From Glaciozyma antarctica PI12 (lineage: Eukaryota; Basidiomycota; Microbotryomycetes; Kriegeriales; Camptobasidiaceae): a DNA stretch of 25,553 nucleotides. The stretch is taken from assembly GCA_002917775.1 (NCBI GenBank), contig KZ627159.1, positions 96,489 through 122,041 on the forward strand. Reading direction: 5' to 3'. The position numbers were made by a program, and so were the translations under genes. Shown in pieces: positions 9,115 through 18,828 of the stretch (position 1 is its first letter; each line of letters begins with the position of its first letter). A model generated the notes under the pieces. The model was not told where the DNA came from and ran no database searches. It saw nothing but the letters and a program-made list of their open reading frames with translations.

Positions 9115-12100
9115 CTGCGAACACAAACGTCAGCTTCCGGCTCGAGAACAGATGCGAGGGGCGACTTACGTGGTCCGTAGTTGCTTCGAGCTTGCGAGCC
9201 ACGAACGTCGGAACGCCATGGTGGAGCCAGGCCTTGCGAATCTCGTCGTATCGACCTTGATGCAGGAACTGGGGGAACTGGTTACGCCCGCGGCTAGAAG
9301 ATGAACGAGTCAGCTAGTTCAGCGAAGAAGAACAAGCGCGCAAAGACGTACCGGCCACCGAGATCGACCTCGCCGTGCGAATCGAGGTACGGAGGCGTCG
9401 AGAACGTTCCCTTGTCGGTGTACAGGTAGAGTACCGAGTTCTTCTTGACGAGGAAGTAGATGCCGATAGATCCTCCGCACCTGCGAGCCTCCATCATCAG
9501 CACGACTTCGCAAAGCGTTCAAACGAAGCGACTCACGTCCACATGTGCATGTTGCACTCCCCGTGCTGCGCCTCGTCCTCCCCGTCCATGCAGCAAAAGC
9601 TCTGATGGCAGACCATCTGCCCGCAAAGCAAGCATAGCGCCGGCTCCGACGGGACCTGGTGGCAGCGCTCGCACTTCCGCTGAAGGCTCTCCGCCGCGAG
9701 CGTATCGAGCTGCACCGGGAGACCGACGAGCTCGTAGATCGCTGGGTGCTGGAGGTCTCCTGCGCACGAGACTGACGCTTCCGGGAGAGCGGAAGGGAGG
9801 GCCGTCGAGCCGACGACGCTGCCAGGAGGCGGATTGGCGAGACCCTGCCTCCAGCCGGGGATCGCGTTCTGGCACGCCTCGATGTGCGCCTGGATCGCGC
9901 CGACGCCGGGAGGGATAGGTTCGTTCAGCTGAAGTGCGTCGGAGGGGTGGGGGATGCGGAGGATGGTGAGGAGGCGAGAGAGTTCCGAGCCGGTGGCGAA
10001 GGCGGCTTCGGGGGGAGATGAGCCGAAAAGGACGCCGTGGAGGATTGCTGCTCGTCGAAGGAAGGGGAGGACGTAGGAGTAGAGCCGCTTGCCGAGGGTG
10101 AAGAGGGAAGCGGGGGATTGGGAGTCGGAGGATGCGACGAAGAGGAACTGGAGCTGGGCGAGGGCGAGATAGTCGGGAATGGCTTCGTCGGCTTCGTCGG
10201 CTTGGAAGACGAGGGGATCGCTGCTGGCCTCGTCGAGCTTGGTGATCCCAAAGTAGACCTGGATGAGCTCGGTGTAAAAGGCAAAGGCGGCGACGTGGTA
10301 GAAGTCGGAGGGGTAGACGGCCGCGATCTCGACGAGTGTGGTGAGGGGATCGAGCTGGAAGAAGTCGACTCGTCGGTCGTCCCGGTCGAACATGCCACCA
10401 AGATGCGGGAGGATCGCAAGCGCTGCGATCCTCGAGCTCGCCTCCGACCTCGTGGCGACGAATGCCAACTCCCTCAAGCTCAGGAGAAGACTCCTCAGCA
10501 TGCGCTCCGTCGCCTGCGGAATCGGCGCCTCACTCTGGCCCCTCGACGCCACTTCGATAGCCGAGATGGTGTAGCCGATGAGGTCCTTCGGAAGGAAGGT
10601 GGGGACGTCGCTCCCGATCTCCTGCATCAACGAGCTGGCGACCTCGAGCATGCCCGCGATCATGAGGCGCTCTCCCTCCTCGAATTCCTCCGGCTTCGAC
10701 TCGGGCAGCGTCGTCGCGATCTTCCAGGGCGTGACGCCGTTGCGGAGCTTGTAGCGAAGGTTGAACGCGAGCTGGACCGGATTCGTCTCGTACGAGGAGC
10801 TGCGCGGTGCGTCGTCCTCGGAGAGCTGAAGTAGCGTCGCTCGTCCGCCGTGGTCCGTCGCCGTGCGCGCCCACTCGTCCAGCTCGTACCGCCCGCCTTC
10901 GACGACGACCTTCTCGTAGACGTCACCCTCGACTGAGGCGGGTAGAAGGACGTTCCCGAGGCTCTTGCAGAGAGGGCAGATGAACTCGCGTCGTTCCGTG
11001 TTCTCGGGGTGGCAGCGAGTCGGCTGAAGGTGGTGGCGTTGCTCGAGCGACCGGTAGTAGGTGTCGAAGCAGCTCTGGTGCATCAGGTGTCCGCACGCCG
11101 AAGCGTGCAGGCCCGAGACGTTGTGCTGGGGGAAGCCCTTCGAGATCCCATCGCCCGTCTCGTCGTCGGGGTTCGCCGCAATCCTCTTCGCCGCGAGTCC
11201 GAAGGGGCGAATGCTCGAAGCGTCGCGGTCGAGGCTGCTAGGCGTGGCGAGGACCTCGGTTTGAAAATCGAAATCGCCGTCGTCTTCGGGCGTGAGGCGA
11301 AGGATGCTGCTCGTCTGGATGAAGCCGAGGCTCCCGAACGGCCTCGAAGCGTCGAGCTCGTCCTGGCAGACGATGCAGCTCCCGAGCGACGACACCGCCT
11401 CCTCGCCGTACATTTCGTCGTCCTCCTCGTCGTCGATGTTCTCGCTGCTCTCGAGAAACGACTTCTGCGCCGCTGCGAACTGCTTCAAGATCGCCGCTTG
11501 TCGAGCCTTCGCCGCCAACCGCTTCGCGTCGAGCGCCTTGGCAGGCGACGCCGTATCCTCGACCTTGCGCAAGGCGTTGACGAAAGCCCCAACGCGCTCG
11601 GCGAGACGATCGAGGCACCAGCGAGCCTTGTGGCGGACGGCTTTCATGCATTCGTCCTCCTCAATCGTGACGAGGAGGTGGACGAGAGTCGACTCGCCGG
11701 GCTTGTCGCTGAGAACTCGCTCCGCTGCGAAGGTGGCGAACGACTCGGGCTGCTCGACGAGGGCCAGCATCGAAAGGTGGAGCGCCTCGTCGACGAGGAC
11801 CTCGGAGAAAAGGGCGCCTCGACCGCGACCGTGCTGCATCGCGAAGAAGATGACCTGGTGGAGAACGTCGGAGGTGAACGCCTGGTTGAGAGTGACGAAG
11901 GGGCCGGAGGAGATGCTGAGAGGGGAGGGGACGATGATGGGGTCCGAATCGGGGACGTCCTTCTTCATCTGCTCTCGGACGAGCTTGTCGGCCTCCTCGC
12001 GCTGGTTCCTCGAGTAGCGAGGGAAGTACGGGTCGACCTCGGCGAAGCACTCGGTGCGGAGAGTGTACGTCCCTTGGTCGGAGATCCCGACGGGGAGCTT

Positions 12101-14857
12101 GAAGATGGCGACGTCGGCGAGGATGCGGTCGAGGGCTGGGTCGTCCGTGAACTTCTCCGAGACGCGCCGCATGAGGTCGGAATAGGCGGAGTGGCCGAGG
12201 CAGAGGTTGTGGACGAGTTCACGGCGAAGGCACGTCTCAGGGGCGAATCCAGCGGCGTAGGTGGGGTCGGAGAGGAGAACGATGAGGAGGTAGAGCATCT
12301 CCTCGACCATGGCGAACGCCTGCGAAAGCTCGTACGTCGGGTGTTCGTCCGCGCCTCCGAGCCAGTCTTGCACCTGGAAGCGATCGAGGATGGCGATAAG
12401 GACGAGGGAGGGGTCGAGGATGACGAAGGCGGTTTGAAGGAAGAAGATGTCCTGGTCGTAGGTGTTCTCGCGAAGGCTGTACTCCTTGTAGTGGAGCTGC
12501 TGCGCGCGCATGCCGAACCCGTTGCGGACCCAAAGGCCCGCTCGGATCTGCGCGACGAGGACGACGACTGCGTCAAACAAGCGATCAGTTCCTGCACGAC
12601 AACTCGTTCTTCCGCTTTCTTACCTCGGAGAGGGTGGTCCATCGCAGCCAAGAAATGCAGCTGCCCCGCTCGTCCTAACGCGATGTCGCTCAAGCTCCCG
12701 ACGCCAATCGCCTGGAGCGCCGCCGGATCGAGCGCCTCGACGTTCTTGACCATCTCGGCAAATAGCCAGGCGAGAGGGTGGTGAAAGCTGACGGGCGAGT
12801 TCTCGACCTTGAAGTCGATGAGCTGGTAGATCCGTCCGCCAAAGCTGACGTTGTGAACGTTGGTTCTCGGACCCGCCATGCGCGCGAGGAGACTCGAGAG
12901 GGCGCGGGCGAGTTGGACGGGCGTCGCAAGGCGATAGGCTTCGCCAAACGAGCGGCAGACCTTGCCGAGCTGGATCGTGACGTTGAACGCGGTGACCCAG
13001 GTGTCCGACTCGTACTCGACGTGGGTGGAGATGGCGCGCTTGTTGGGGTTCATGGAGGTGAAGAGGTCGAGGAAGGCGGCAAAGTCCTCGATGAAGGAGG
13101 ACAAAGTCCTCGAGTGACCGAGTCAGACGGGAGGGGAGGAGAGTGAGGTGGTTAAGGTCGCCGAAGACTTGGAAGTAGCGCTTCTGCTTGAACGCGGGCG
13201 ATTCGGGGTCGATTCGATGGATGGTAGGATTGGGAGGTAGGACGAGGTGTTTTCGATCGGCGGGGTCGAGCTGCTCGGTGAAGAAGGAATAGAGGATGGA
13301 GATGAGGCCGGAGAGGAATTGGTGCTCCGCGACGAGGAAGGCGCTGACGCTCGGAACCGTGAAAACTTGAACGCCAAAGAAGATGATCGAGTTCTCCGGT
13401 TCTCGATCCGTGAGGAGGTACGACTCGGCGACGTTCGAGTAGATCTGAGCAAAATGAACGCCTGCGAAGCGGAGAGGTCAGGACGTCGTCGATGAGAGAG
13501 GAACAAACGACGCACTGAGCTCCGTCTTGACTGGCTGACTGACTCCTAACAGCGTCACGTAGACCTCCGCAAGTCCCTTACGCGCCTCCTTCCACAATCT
13601 CGCATCGACGCCAACGAGCCGCTGGAAGCGACTCAGTCCCCTCGCTCCGACCCTCTCCAGCAAAACGTTCGCCAACACCTCCGTAAAGACTCCCCCTTCG
13701 CCTCCAACCTTCGCCGCGCATAGGTCCTTCATGTACGCGACGAGCTCCCCCGCGACCTGTTCGTAGAACGTGTCGAGCGCCGGCCGCACCGTCACCGCGA
13801 GGTCGATGTTGGCGATGAGATGGCTGACGAAGAGGAGCTGCGTCGTATCGGGAGAGACGTAGATGATGTCTCGGCCGTAGGTGTCGACCCGCTGAGCGAC
13901 AGCTGCTGCTTCGGCGCGAGTGACGCCCGTCGCGCGCGAGACTTGGTCGATAACTTGCGCGAAGGAGTGCTTCTCGTCGTTCCAGAGGACGACAGACCAG
14001 GGGCCGGCGGGAGGTGGAGAAGTTGCGCGGGCTTTACCGCGAGAGGTGGGGGAGGGGACGGATGGAGAGGTCGAGGAGTCGGAGGAAGGGGCGGGGGGAG
14101 AGGTGGAGGGATCGCGGATTCCGGGGTCGATATCCTTGATCGTCTTCGGAGCGAGCATCTCGTCGGGGCTCTCCTCGAGGATGTCGATCATCCAGTCGAC
14201 CAGTACTCGAAGCGTCTCCTCGACAGCAGCCTTGAGGCTCTCGACCTCCTTCTCCTCTACCTTCTCCCCCATCCCTCCCGGTTCGACCGAGTGATACTTG
14301 CACACCCCCATCGCTCCCTCCTTAAACGCTTCCTCGTCGCCACAATCGCAGCATCCCGCTCCTACGCCAGCATGAATCGAGAGCGTAACGTCGTGTCCTC
14401 CCTTCGCGTGCGAGCTCCCCTGAAAGCACTTGGCGCACAACACGCACGTCGCATCGAGCGCGCAGTCCCTGCAGCGGTATACGCTCTCGCCAGCCTTGAA
14501 GACGTGGCCGCAGACCTTGCCCCTCCTCCTCTCGCTGTACTCGCCTCCGCCGGTCCCTTGCAGCTCCGCGAGCGTCCAGTCGTCTCCTACTTGGTTTGGA
14601 CTGGGGAATGCACCGGTACGGAAGTTTTGATTTTGGTGAGGGGATCGGGGTGCGAGGGCAAAGGAGTAGAGGGCGAGCTTGAAGAGGGAGCGGGCGGAGG
14701 TGGTCGAGAGGTTGTAGCTCGAGGGAAGGGCGAGGGAGGAGATGAAGGCGGGGAGGAAGGCGGAGGGCGTGAGGAGGGCGGTCGAGGCTGAAGGGAAGGG
14801 AGGAGCTGGCGGGAGAGGAGCTGCTGCCCTCCCTCGTCGCTGGATCGGAGCTGACAT
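9039..14857 (-). CDS. UBR1: E3 ubiquitin ligase UBR1 (N-end rule)
   Basis: This is the Arg/N-degron ubiquitin ligase, which works with a Rad6/Ubc2-type E2. In order: UBR box (CGHVFKAGESVYRCRDCAL, CVLCAKCF, GCCDCGDEEAF, CKYH), ClpS-like domain (WSVVLWNDEKHSFAQVIDQV), the conserved core (MNPNKRAISTHVEYESDTW, AFNVTIQLGKVCRSFGEA), a RING region (CIVCQDEL ... HASACGHLMHQSCFDTYY ... FICPLCKSLGN) and the C-terminal cysteine-rich region (CERCHQVPSEPALCLLCGQ, CGGSIGIYFLVKKNS, GRYDEIRKAWLHHGVP, GGWITM). Exons: 13516-14857, 12624-13461, 9537-12567, 9352-9480, 9170-9293, 9097-9114 and a stop-only exon at 9039-9041. Length is about 1,820 residues, normal for the family. The exon sum leaves a remainder of one base, matching an apparent +1 break at 13080-13113, where a 12-bp block recurs 22 bp apart. 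Start ATG 14857 (MSAPIQRRG) is the first in frame. Confidence 0.94.
13080..13113 (-). repeat. 12-bp block repeated at 22-bp offset in UBR1
   Basis: caaagtcctcga occurs at 13080-13091 and 13102-13113. On the coding strand, the frame of DLNHLTLLPSRLTRSLEDF runs into the first copy, and the frame of FIEDFAAFLDLFTSMNPNK starts in the second. Dropping one 22-bp unit would give SLEDFAAFLDLF in frame, as the family expects. Confidence 0.75.
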
Positions 14858-15456
14858 GAGTGGAGCTCGCGTGAGGAGGTGGCGACGGCGAGGAGGGCGA
14901 CGGACGCGACGAGGGAAGAGTGGAGTAGCTTGCACTTGACAGTGGCGTTGCTGTGCGAGAAGTTGGAGAGGGGCGGTTGACGAGGAAGATGGTAGGAGGG
15001 AGAGGCCTGCCGCGTGAGGAAGAGGATGCTCCTTGGCCTCTCTCCACGCTCGTCCTGCTGCTCAAAGTGACTACCGGAATCTGCTGGAATGTTCAGAGCG
15101 CTCTACAACCTCTGCGTGGTGATCCACCCACGAGTGAATCCGCCCAGGCGAGCACCGCTGCCTGCGAAGCTCCGAGTCCCTGCCGCAACCATAGCTGGAT
15201 ACCTCCTTCTCTGCTCCTGTCTGCTCTCTGGTGTAGCTCTGCTCCTACAATACCGCCCTGATTCTAACGGCGAGTTGCGAGGCTGCGCCGAAGCAGTGGG
15301 CCCTTGCTCCTCCTGCGAAGCTGCTGTTCAACTCCAACCTCTCACCCTCCTCGACGAGCAGCATCTGCGAAGCCTCAACGCAGACGAGCTTATTACCCCA
15401 CTTTCTATTCCGTAAATCCCACTGCCCACACGTCGGTTCTAGCCAGTCACCGCTGC
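14858..15456. other. Spacer between chitinase stop and UBR1 start
   Basis: About 600 bases between two minus-strand genes. It should hold the UBR1 promoter/5' UTR and the chitinase 3' UTR. A plus-strand open frame (15089-15415) with one hydrophobic segment lies here and is listed separately. Confidence 0.5.
15089..15415 (+). CDS. Possible small single-pass membrane protein
   Basis: I do not recognise this frame. ATG at 15089 opens 108 codons: MFRALYNLCVVIHPRV, a basic stretch (PPRRAPLPAKLR), then a hydrophobic helix of about 20 residues (IAGYLLLCSCLLSGVALLL, residues about 35-54), and a less convincing tail that may belong to an intron (ctaac ... gag near 15265-15280). It lies where no other gene is seen and would be divergent from UBR1. 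It may equally be chance in GC-rich DNA; there is no homology evidence. Confidence 0.22.
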   Translation: MFRALYNLCVVIHPRVNPPRRAPLPAKLRVPAATIAGYLLLCSCLLSGVALLLQYRPDSNGELRGCAEAVGPCSSCEAAVQLQPLTLLDEQHLRSLNADELITPLSIP

Positions 15457-17284
15457 CTACGCCTTGAACGTCCCCGCCAGTCCAGCCTTCGCAGCCGCGA
15501 AGATCGGAGTCGTCGCTCCCGTGCTATCATAAAAGTTCTACCGATTCCAAAGTCAGCGACACTCGAAAACTGGAGAGGAGGAGGACGCACGACGCCTGCG
15601 AGACCCATCTTTCTCGCGTAGCTCGCCTTGATGCCGGTCGAGGTAACGTCGTCGTACGAGAGGAAGAGTTTCTTGGAGGGGTTGAAGAGGAAGGGTGTTG
15701 AGGTGCAGGAATCCCAGTCTGGTTGAGCCGTATCAAGTCAGTTCGGTTTCTCGAGCGAGGGAGCGAGAGGGCGAGAAAGGCTTACAGCGCGTCCAGCCGC
15801 TCATTCCAACCTTCCCGTCCGCTGAGAGCCACTGCATGAACATCAGATCAGTAAATGACTCTCAGAGAAGGAGTATGAGCGCACCTTGTTCGCAATGAGC
15901 TGCTTGTAGGTCGTGTGCGGGTCCACAGGTGCGACTCGTCCAAGAGTCTGGAACGACTGAGTCTTCTTGCCTCCATACGTCTTCGTCGTGATTTTGTTGC
16001 TCGCTGTCGAGAAGAGGTACGAGTACGTGGGGATTCCCTGCGAGGAGACATCAGCAGGATTCAAGGCACGAGGAGGGAAGGAGCTGACGAGGAGGATCTT
16101 GCACGCTGGGAAGCCTGAGGCGAGCCACGCGGTGATGGAAGACTGGACGGAGATGGAGGAGCCGCCGATGCATTCGGCAAAGGGAGCGTTGGGTCCGGTC
16201 GTCGCGCTCCAGGAGCCATAAATATCGTAAACCATGACCGTCTGCGCGGCTGTCAGCGGAGAGCAGAATACGAGCACCGCAAAGACTTACGATGTAGTCG
16301 AGGTAGGGCGCGAAAGCCTTTGTGCTCTTTAGAGAAAGTCCGTCTGGTCCCGTAATGCTGCGATCGCAGGTGAATTCAGACGGGACCAACACGATGAAAG
16401 CGATGGGACGAACCCGACAGCAGGCAGCGAGGCATGGAGGAGCTTCTTTGGCCCAAACGTCGCTCGAAGGACGGCAACGAACTTGGCAAGGTTCGCGGAG
16501 TCCAACTTGGAGACGATGTTGTTGCCTGGGGAGGAAGCCTCGTCAGCAAGCGCTACGACGAGTGACGAAGATCACACACCTGCACCTTGACGACCGACTC
16601 GAGGGGAGAAAAATCAGTCAGTTTACATTCTCAGTCGCGTGCAGCTCTCGCCGGAAGACGCACTGTACTCCCAGTCGAGGTCGACCCTGCACGCACTCAG
16701 AGGTCAGCTCCTATTCTCTCTGATAAAGCTGAACGAAGTACTCACCCATCAAACCCGTGCTTGTTAACAAACGCCAGCAACGTCTTCGCAAAGGCCGTCC
16801 GCTTGGAGCTGGTCGAAATGAGCGCAGAGAAGTAGACCGACCCCGTCCATCCTCCCACGGTCAGGAGCGGCTTCGATTTGACTGTTCCTTAAAGTCAGTT
16901 GCGATTCTCGCTGCCAGCCCAAAATCCACCGCACCTGCGCGAGCCCCCGCCACGAACGCCTTGACATCCGTTGTTGTGTGTCCATCCGGCAGCGCAATCC
17001 CATTCGCAGTAGTCACCACCACTGCACCTCGTATCAGCTCCCTCCTTTTGCAACCCCTCCGCACGGCACTCACAGACGTAGAAAGCCAAGGAGGATCTCG
17101 CGAACGGTGCCTCAGCAGGCTTCTGGGCGCCCCATGCGGGCCAGTACATCCCGATCTGGTTTCCTGCAGGGCAGACGGCGCGTGTCGCGAGGTCATGGTG
17201 AGAGGAGGGAGTGGTAGGGGTGAGTTCGGCGTGGGTGAGAAGCGGGAGGGCGAGAAGGAGGGAGGAGAGGAGAGGGATCTTCAT
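15457..17284 (-). CDS. Secreted GH18 chitinase
   Basis: This is a glycoside hydrolase family 18 endochitinase-like enzyme that cuts beta-1,4-GlcNAc chains, probably in wall remodelling or secretion outside the cell. ATG 17284 starts a signal peptide (MKIPLLSSLLLALPLLTHA). Then come NQIGMYWPAWGAQ, the sheet motif KPLLTVGGWTGSVYF, the catalytic motif GFDGVDLDWEY (DxxDxDxE, glutamate as acid), a strand with VMVYDIYGSWS, CKILLGIPTYSYLF, SADGKVGMSGWTRYWD and a short C-terminus ending GLAGTFKA with TAG at 15457-15459. Length is about 420 residues, normal for GH18. About ten introns are present; two consecutive exons are only 23 nt (16664-16686, VDLDWEY) and 18 nt (16580-16597, GRQGA). No chitin-binding domain or GPI signal is seen. 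All catalytic residues are present. Confidence 0.93.
16580..16597 (-). other. 18-nt microexon in chitinase
   Basis: Acceptor cccctcgag and donor gtgtgt enclose 18 nt that complete an isoleucine codon and encode GRQGA before the GNNIVSKLDSANL exon. Phase fits on both sides. Confidence 0.75.
16664..16686 (-). other. 23-nt microexon with chitinase catalytic motif
   Basis: Acceptor tgcag and donor gtgcgt enclose 23 nt coding for VDLDWEY. The upstream exon ends in GFD plus two bases of the glycine codon. The phases of this and the following 18-nt exon fit exactly. Confidence 0.85.
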
Positions 17285-18031
17285 GGCGGCAGTCGCGTCG
17301 TGTGAGAGGGACTGGCGCTGGGAGGTCGTTAGATGGTGGAGGAGAGAGGCCGCAGACTGGGAGAACCCTTCAGCTCGCGCAGATGGGCGGGGAGAAAGGG
17401 AGGGAGTCGGGAGGCGAGCGGTCGACGTCCGAAAGGGAACAAGTTCTTCGGCGCGGGGGTCCGGGACACGCGTTGCGGGCTCTTTTGTTGTCCTTGCTCA
17501 GGCTGTTCTTCAGCGTTTGCGAAGCCCTGCGAAGCCTTGATAAGATGAAGCTCCATCTGGCTGACCAGCTGAGTCTGGAGGTCCCGACTTGAGAACGGTC
17601 AGTGCGCTGCGAGGTGGTCGTTCGTTGGGCATGCACGCGTTCGAGAGCGAGATTACCCAGCGTGTATCTCCTTCCAACTCAGAGTAGCTGTGGATAGGTC
17701 CTGGAGAGAAGGAGAGCGCTCAAGACGCCAGAATTCAGCAGTGAAGCGCCGCGCGAGTTGCGGAATGCGATGTGTGCGAGAACGAAGGGCGTAAGACAAT
17801 ATCATTCTCGCTGCAGTTGAGCGTGTTCGATAGAGCGTTACGTGGTCCTCTAGAACGGGAGGGGAGGAGGCACAAGGGGTAGGAGCACCGAGTCGACGGT
17901 GGAAGCAGATGTAGGGGAGCAGGTGGGAGCGAGGAGAACAGGAACAAGAGTCTCGTAAGTTGCCAGCAGCGCTTGTACACGTCCATTCTCTCCAACAGCT
18001 TGACCGCAAGAAGGGTAACATCTCAGCCTAA
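17285..18031. promoter_or_regulatory. Chitinase upstream region
   Basis: About 750 gene-free bases upstream of the chitinase start, the longest spacer in the window. It should hold the chitinase promoter and the 3' UTR of the inhibitor gene. One GATA-type site (tgataag, 17538-17544) is visible, but a single such site is expected by chance. Open frames here have random composition. Confidence 0.4.
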
Positions 18032-18475
18032 TCACTGCGTGGTGACAGGTCCATCGGGCTCTGCGGATCCAAGACGCTCGTCAGCTCCCTCTCCCATCCC
18101 ACTAAGCTCCACGGCAGACTCACCAACATACTTGACTGCCTCGTGCTTCTCCAACTCGGCCCTCTTCTCCTCGCTGAACGACCCCGCAAAGCCACGCATG
18201 ACGCGTGACGTGTAACGGTGCTTGATCCTGTTGAGAGCGATAAGCCTGGAAGCCGATGGGCCTGCTCAGCACGATAGGAAGACTCACGATCCGCCGCTGG
18301 ACTCGACCTGCTGAGCCAGAGACTCGATGAGGTCCTCTGACGCCGAAGGAGCGTCAGACTCGGACTTGAAGACGACCTGGCGTTTGGAGAGGCAAAGTAA
18401 GCGGGGCGACGGGGCCTAGGGTGAGCTCAGCCTGCTAGCGAAGGCGCGTACGATGTAAGAGTTGTTGGAAGCCAT
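18032..18475 (-). CDS. Peptidase inhibitor I9 domain protein (PBI2-like)
   Basis: This is a small protein with the inhibitor I9 fold, the fold of subtilisin propeptides and of yeast proteinase B inhibitor 2. It is expected to bind and inhibit or chaperone a vacuolar subtilisin-type protease. Spliced product is about 80 residues: MASNNSYIVVFKSESDAPS, a helix SEDLIESLAQQVESSGG, then SIKHRYTSRVMRGFAGSF, SEEKRAELEKHEAVKYVEPDG and the end VTTQ with TGA at 18032-18034. The pattern YIVVFK ... GFAG.F ... V.YVE.D is characteristic. Three introns interrupt it, with donors gtacgc, gtgagt and gtgagt. There is no signal peptide, so it is probably cytosolic like Pbi2. It is head-to-head with the coiled-coil gene. 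Confidence 0.88.
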
Positions 18476-18828
18476 GTGGAAGTGCGGAGAGAGACAAGCT
18501 GGGCGTACTCACCCCGGAGAGTCGAGGCCGACTTCGGCTGGCGGGCGCAGCAGCAGCTCCAGCTCCTGCCTCCCTCCCTCCCTCTCCCTGTTTGATTCAG
18601 CTCAGCAGAGTTATCAAGGGGATCTCAAATCGACACCAGGACCACCAGCAATCTCACCCTCCAACAGTCGCACCTCACCCGAATCTCGCAGCGAAACAGC
18701 CAAGTTGTATTTTGACTCCGCGTTTTCACCTTCAAGCGTCCCCTCCTCCTCCCTTCGACACCCATCCTTCAAGCACAGCATCTGAACAGCCTTTAGATCA
18801 CGGCAACGTCCACGAGCAACGCCTCTCG
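18476..18828. promoter_or_regulatory. Head-to-head spacer (inhibitor/coiled-coil gene)
   Basis: About 350 bases between two divergent starts, rich in CT and CA runs (18560-18790). It must hold both promoters. I see no clear motif. Confidence 0.4.

Noticed and set aside
10037-10834. 265-codon plus-strand open frame
   Set aside because: Antisense shadow of UBR1 with Gly/Glu-rich low complexity.
11009-12784. 591-codon plus-strand open frame
   Set aside because: It lies antisense to well-conserved UBR1 exons and has the repetitive Glu/Val/Leu/Arg composition of a mirrored GC-rich coding strand. No domain is visible.
13085-13100. 16-nt GT...AG stretch in UBR1 as an ultra-short intron
   Set aside because: Removing it keeps frame, but introns this short are known only from some ciliates. 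The repeat structure explains the break better.
13820-14791. 323-codon plus-strand open frame
   Set aside because: Antisense to the UBR box and ClpS-like exon of UBR1; composition is a strand shadow.
17538-17544. GATA-factor site in the chitinase promoter
   Set aside because: Only one short site in 750 bases; chance occurrence is expected.
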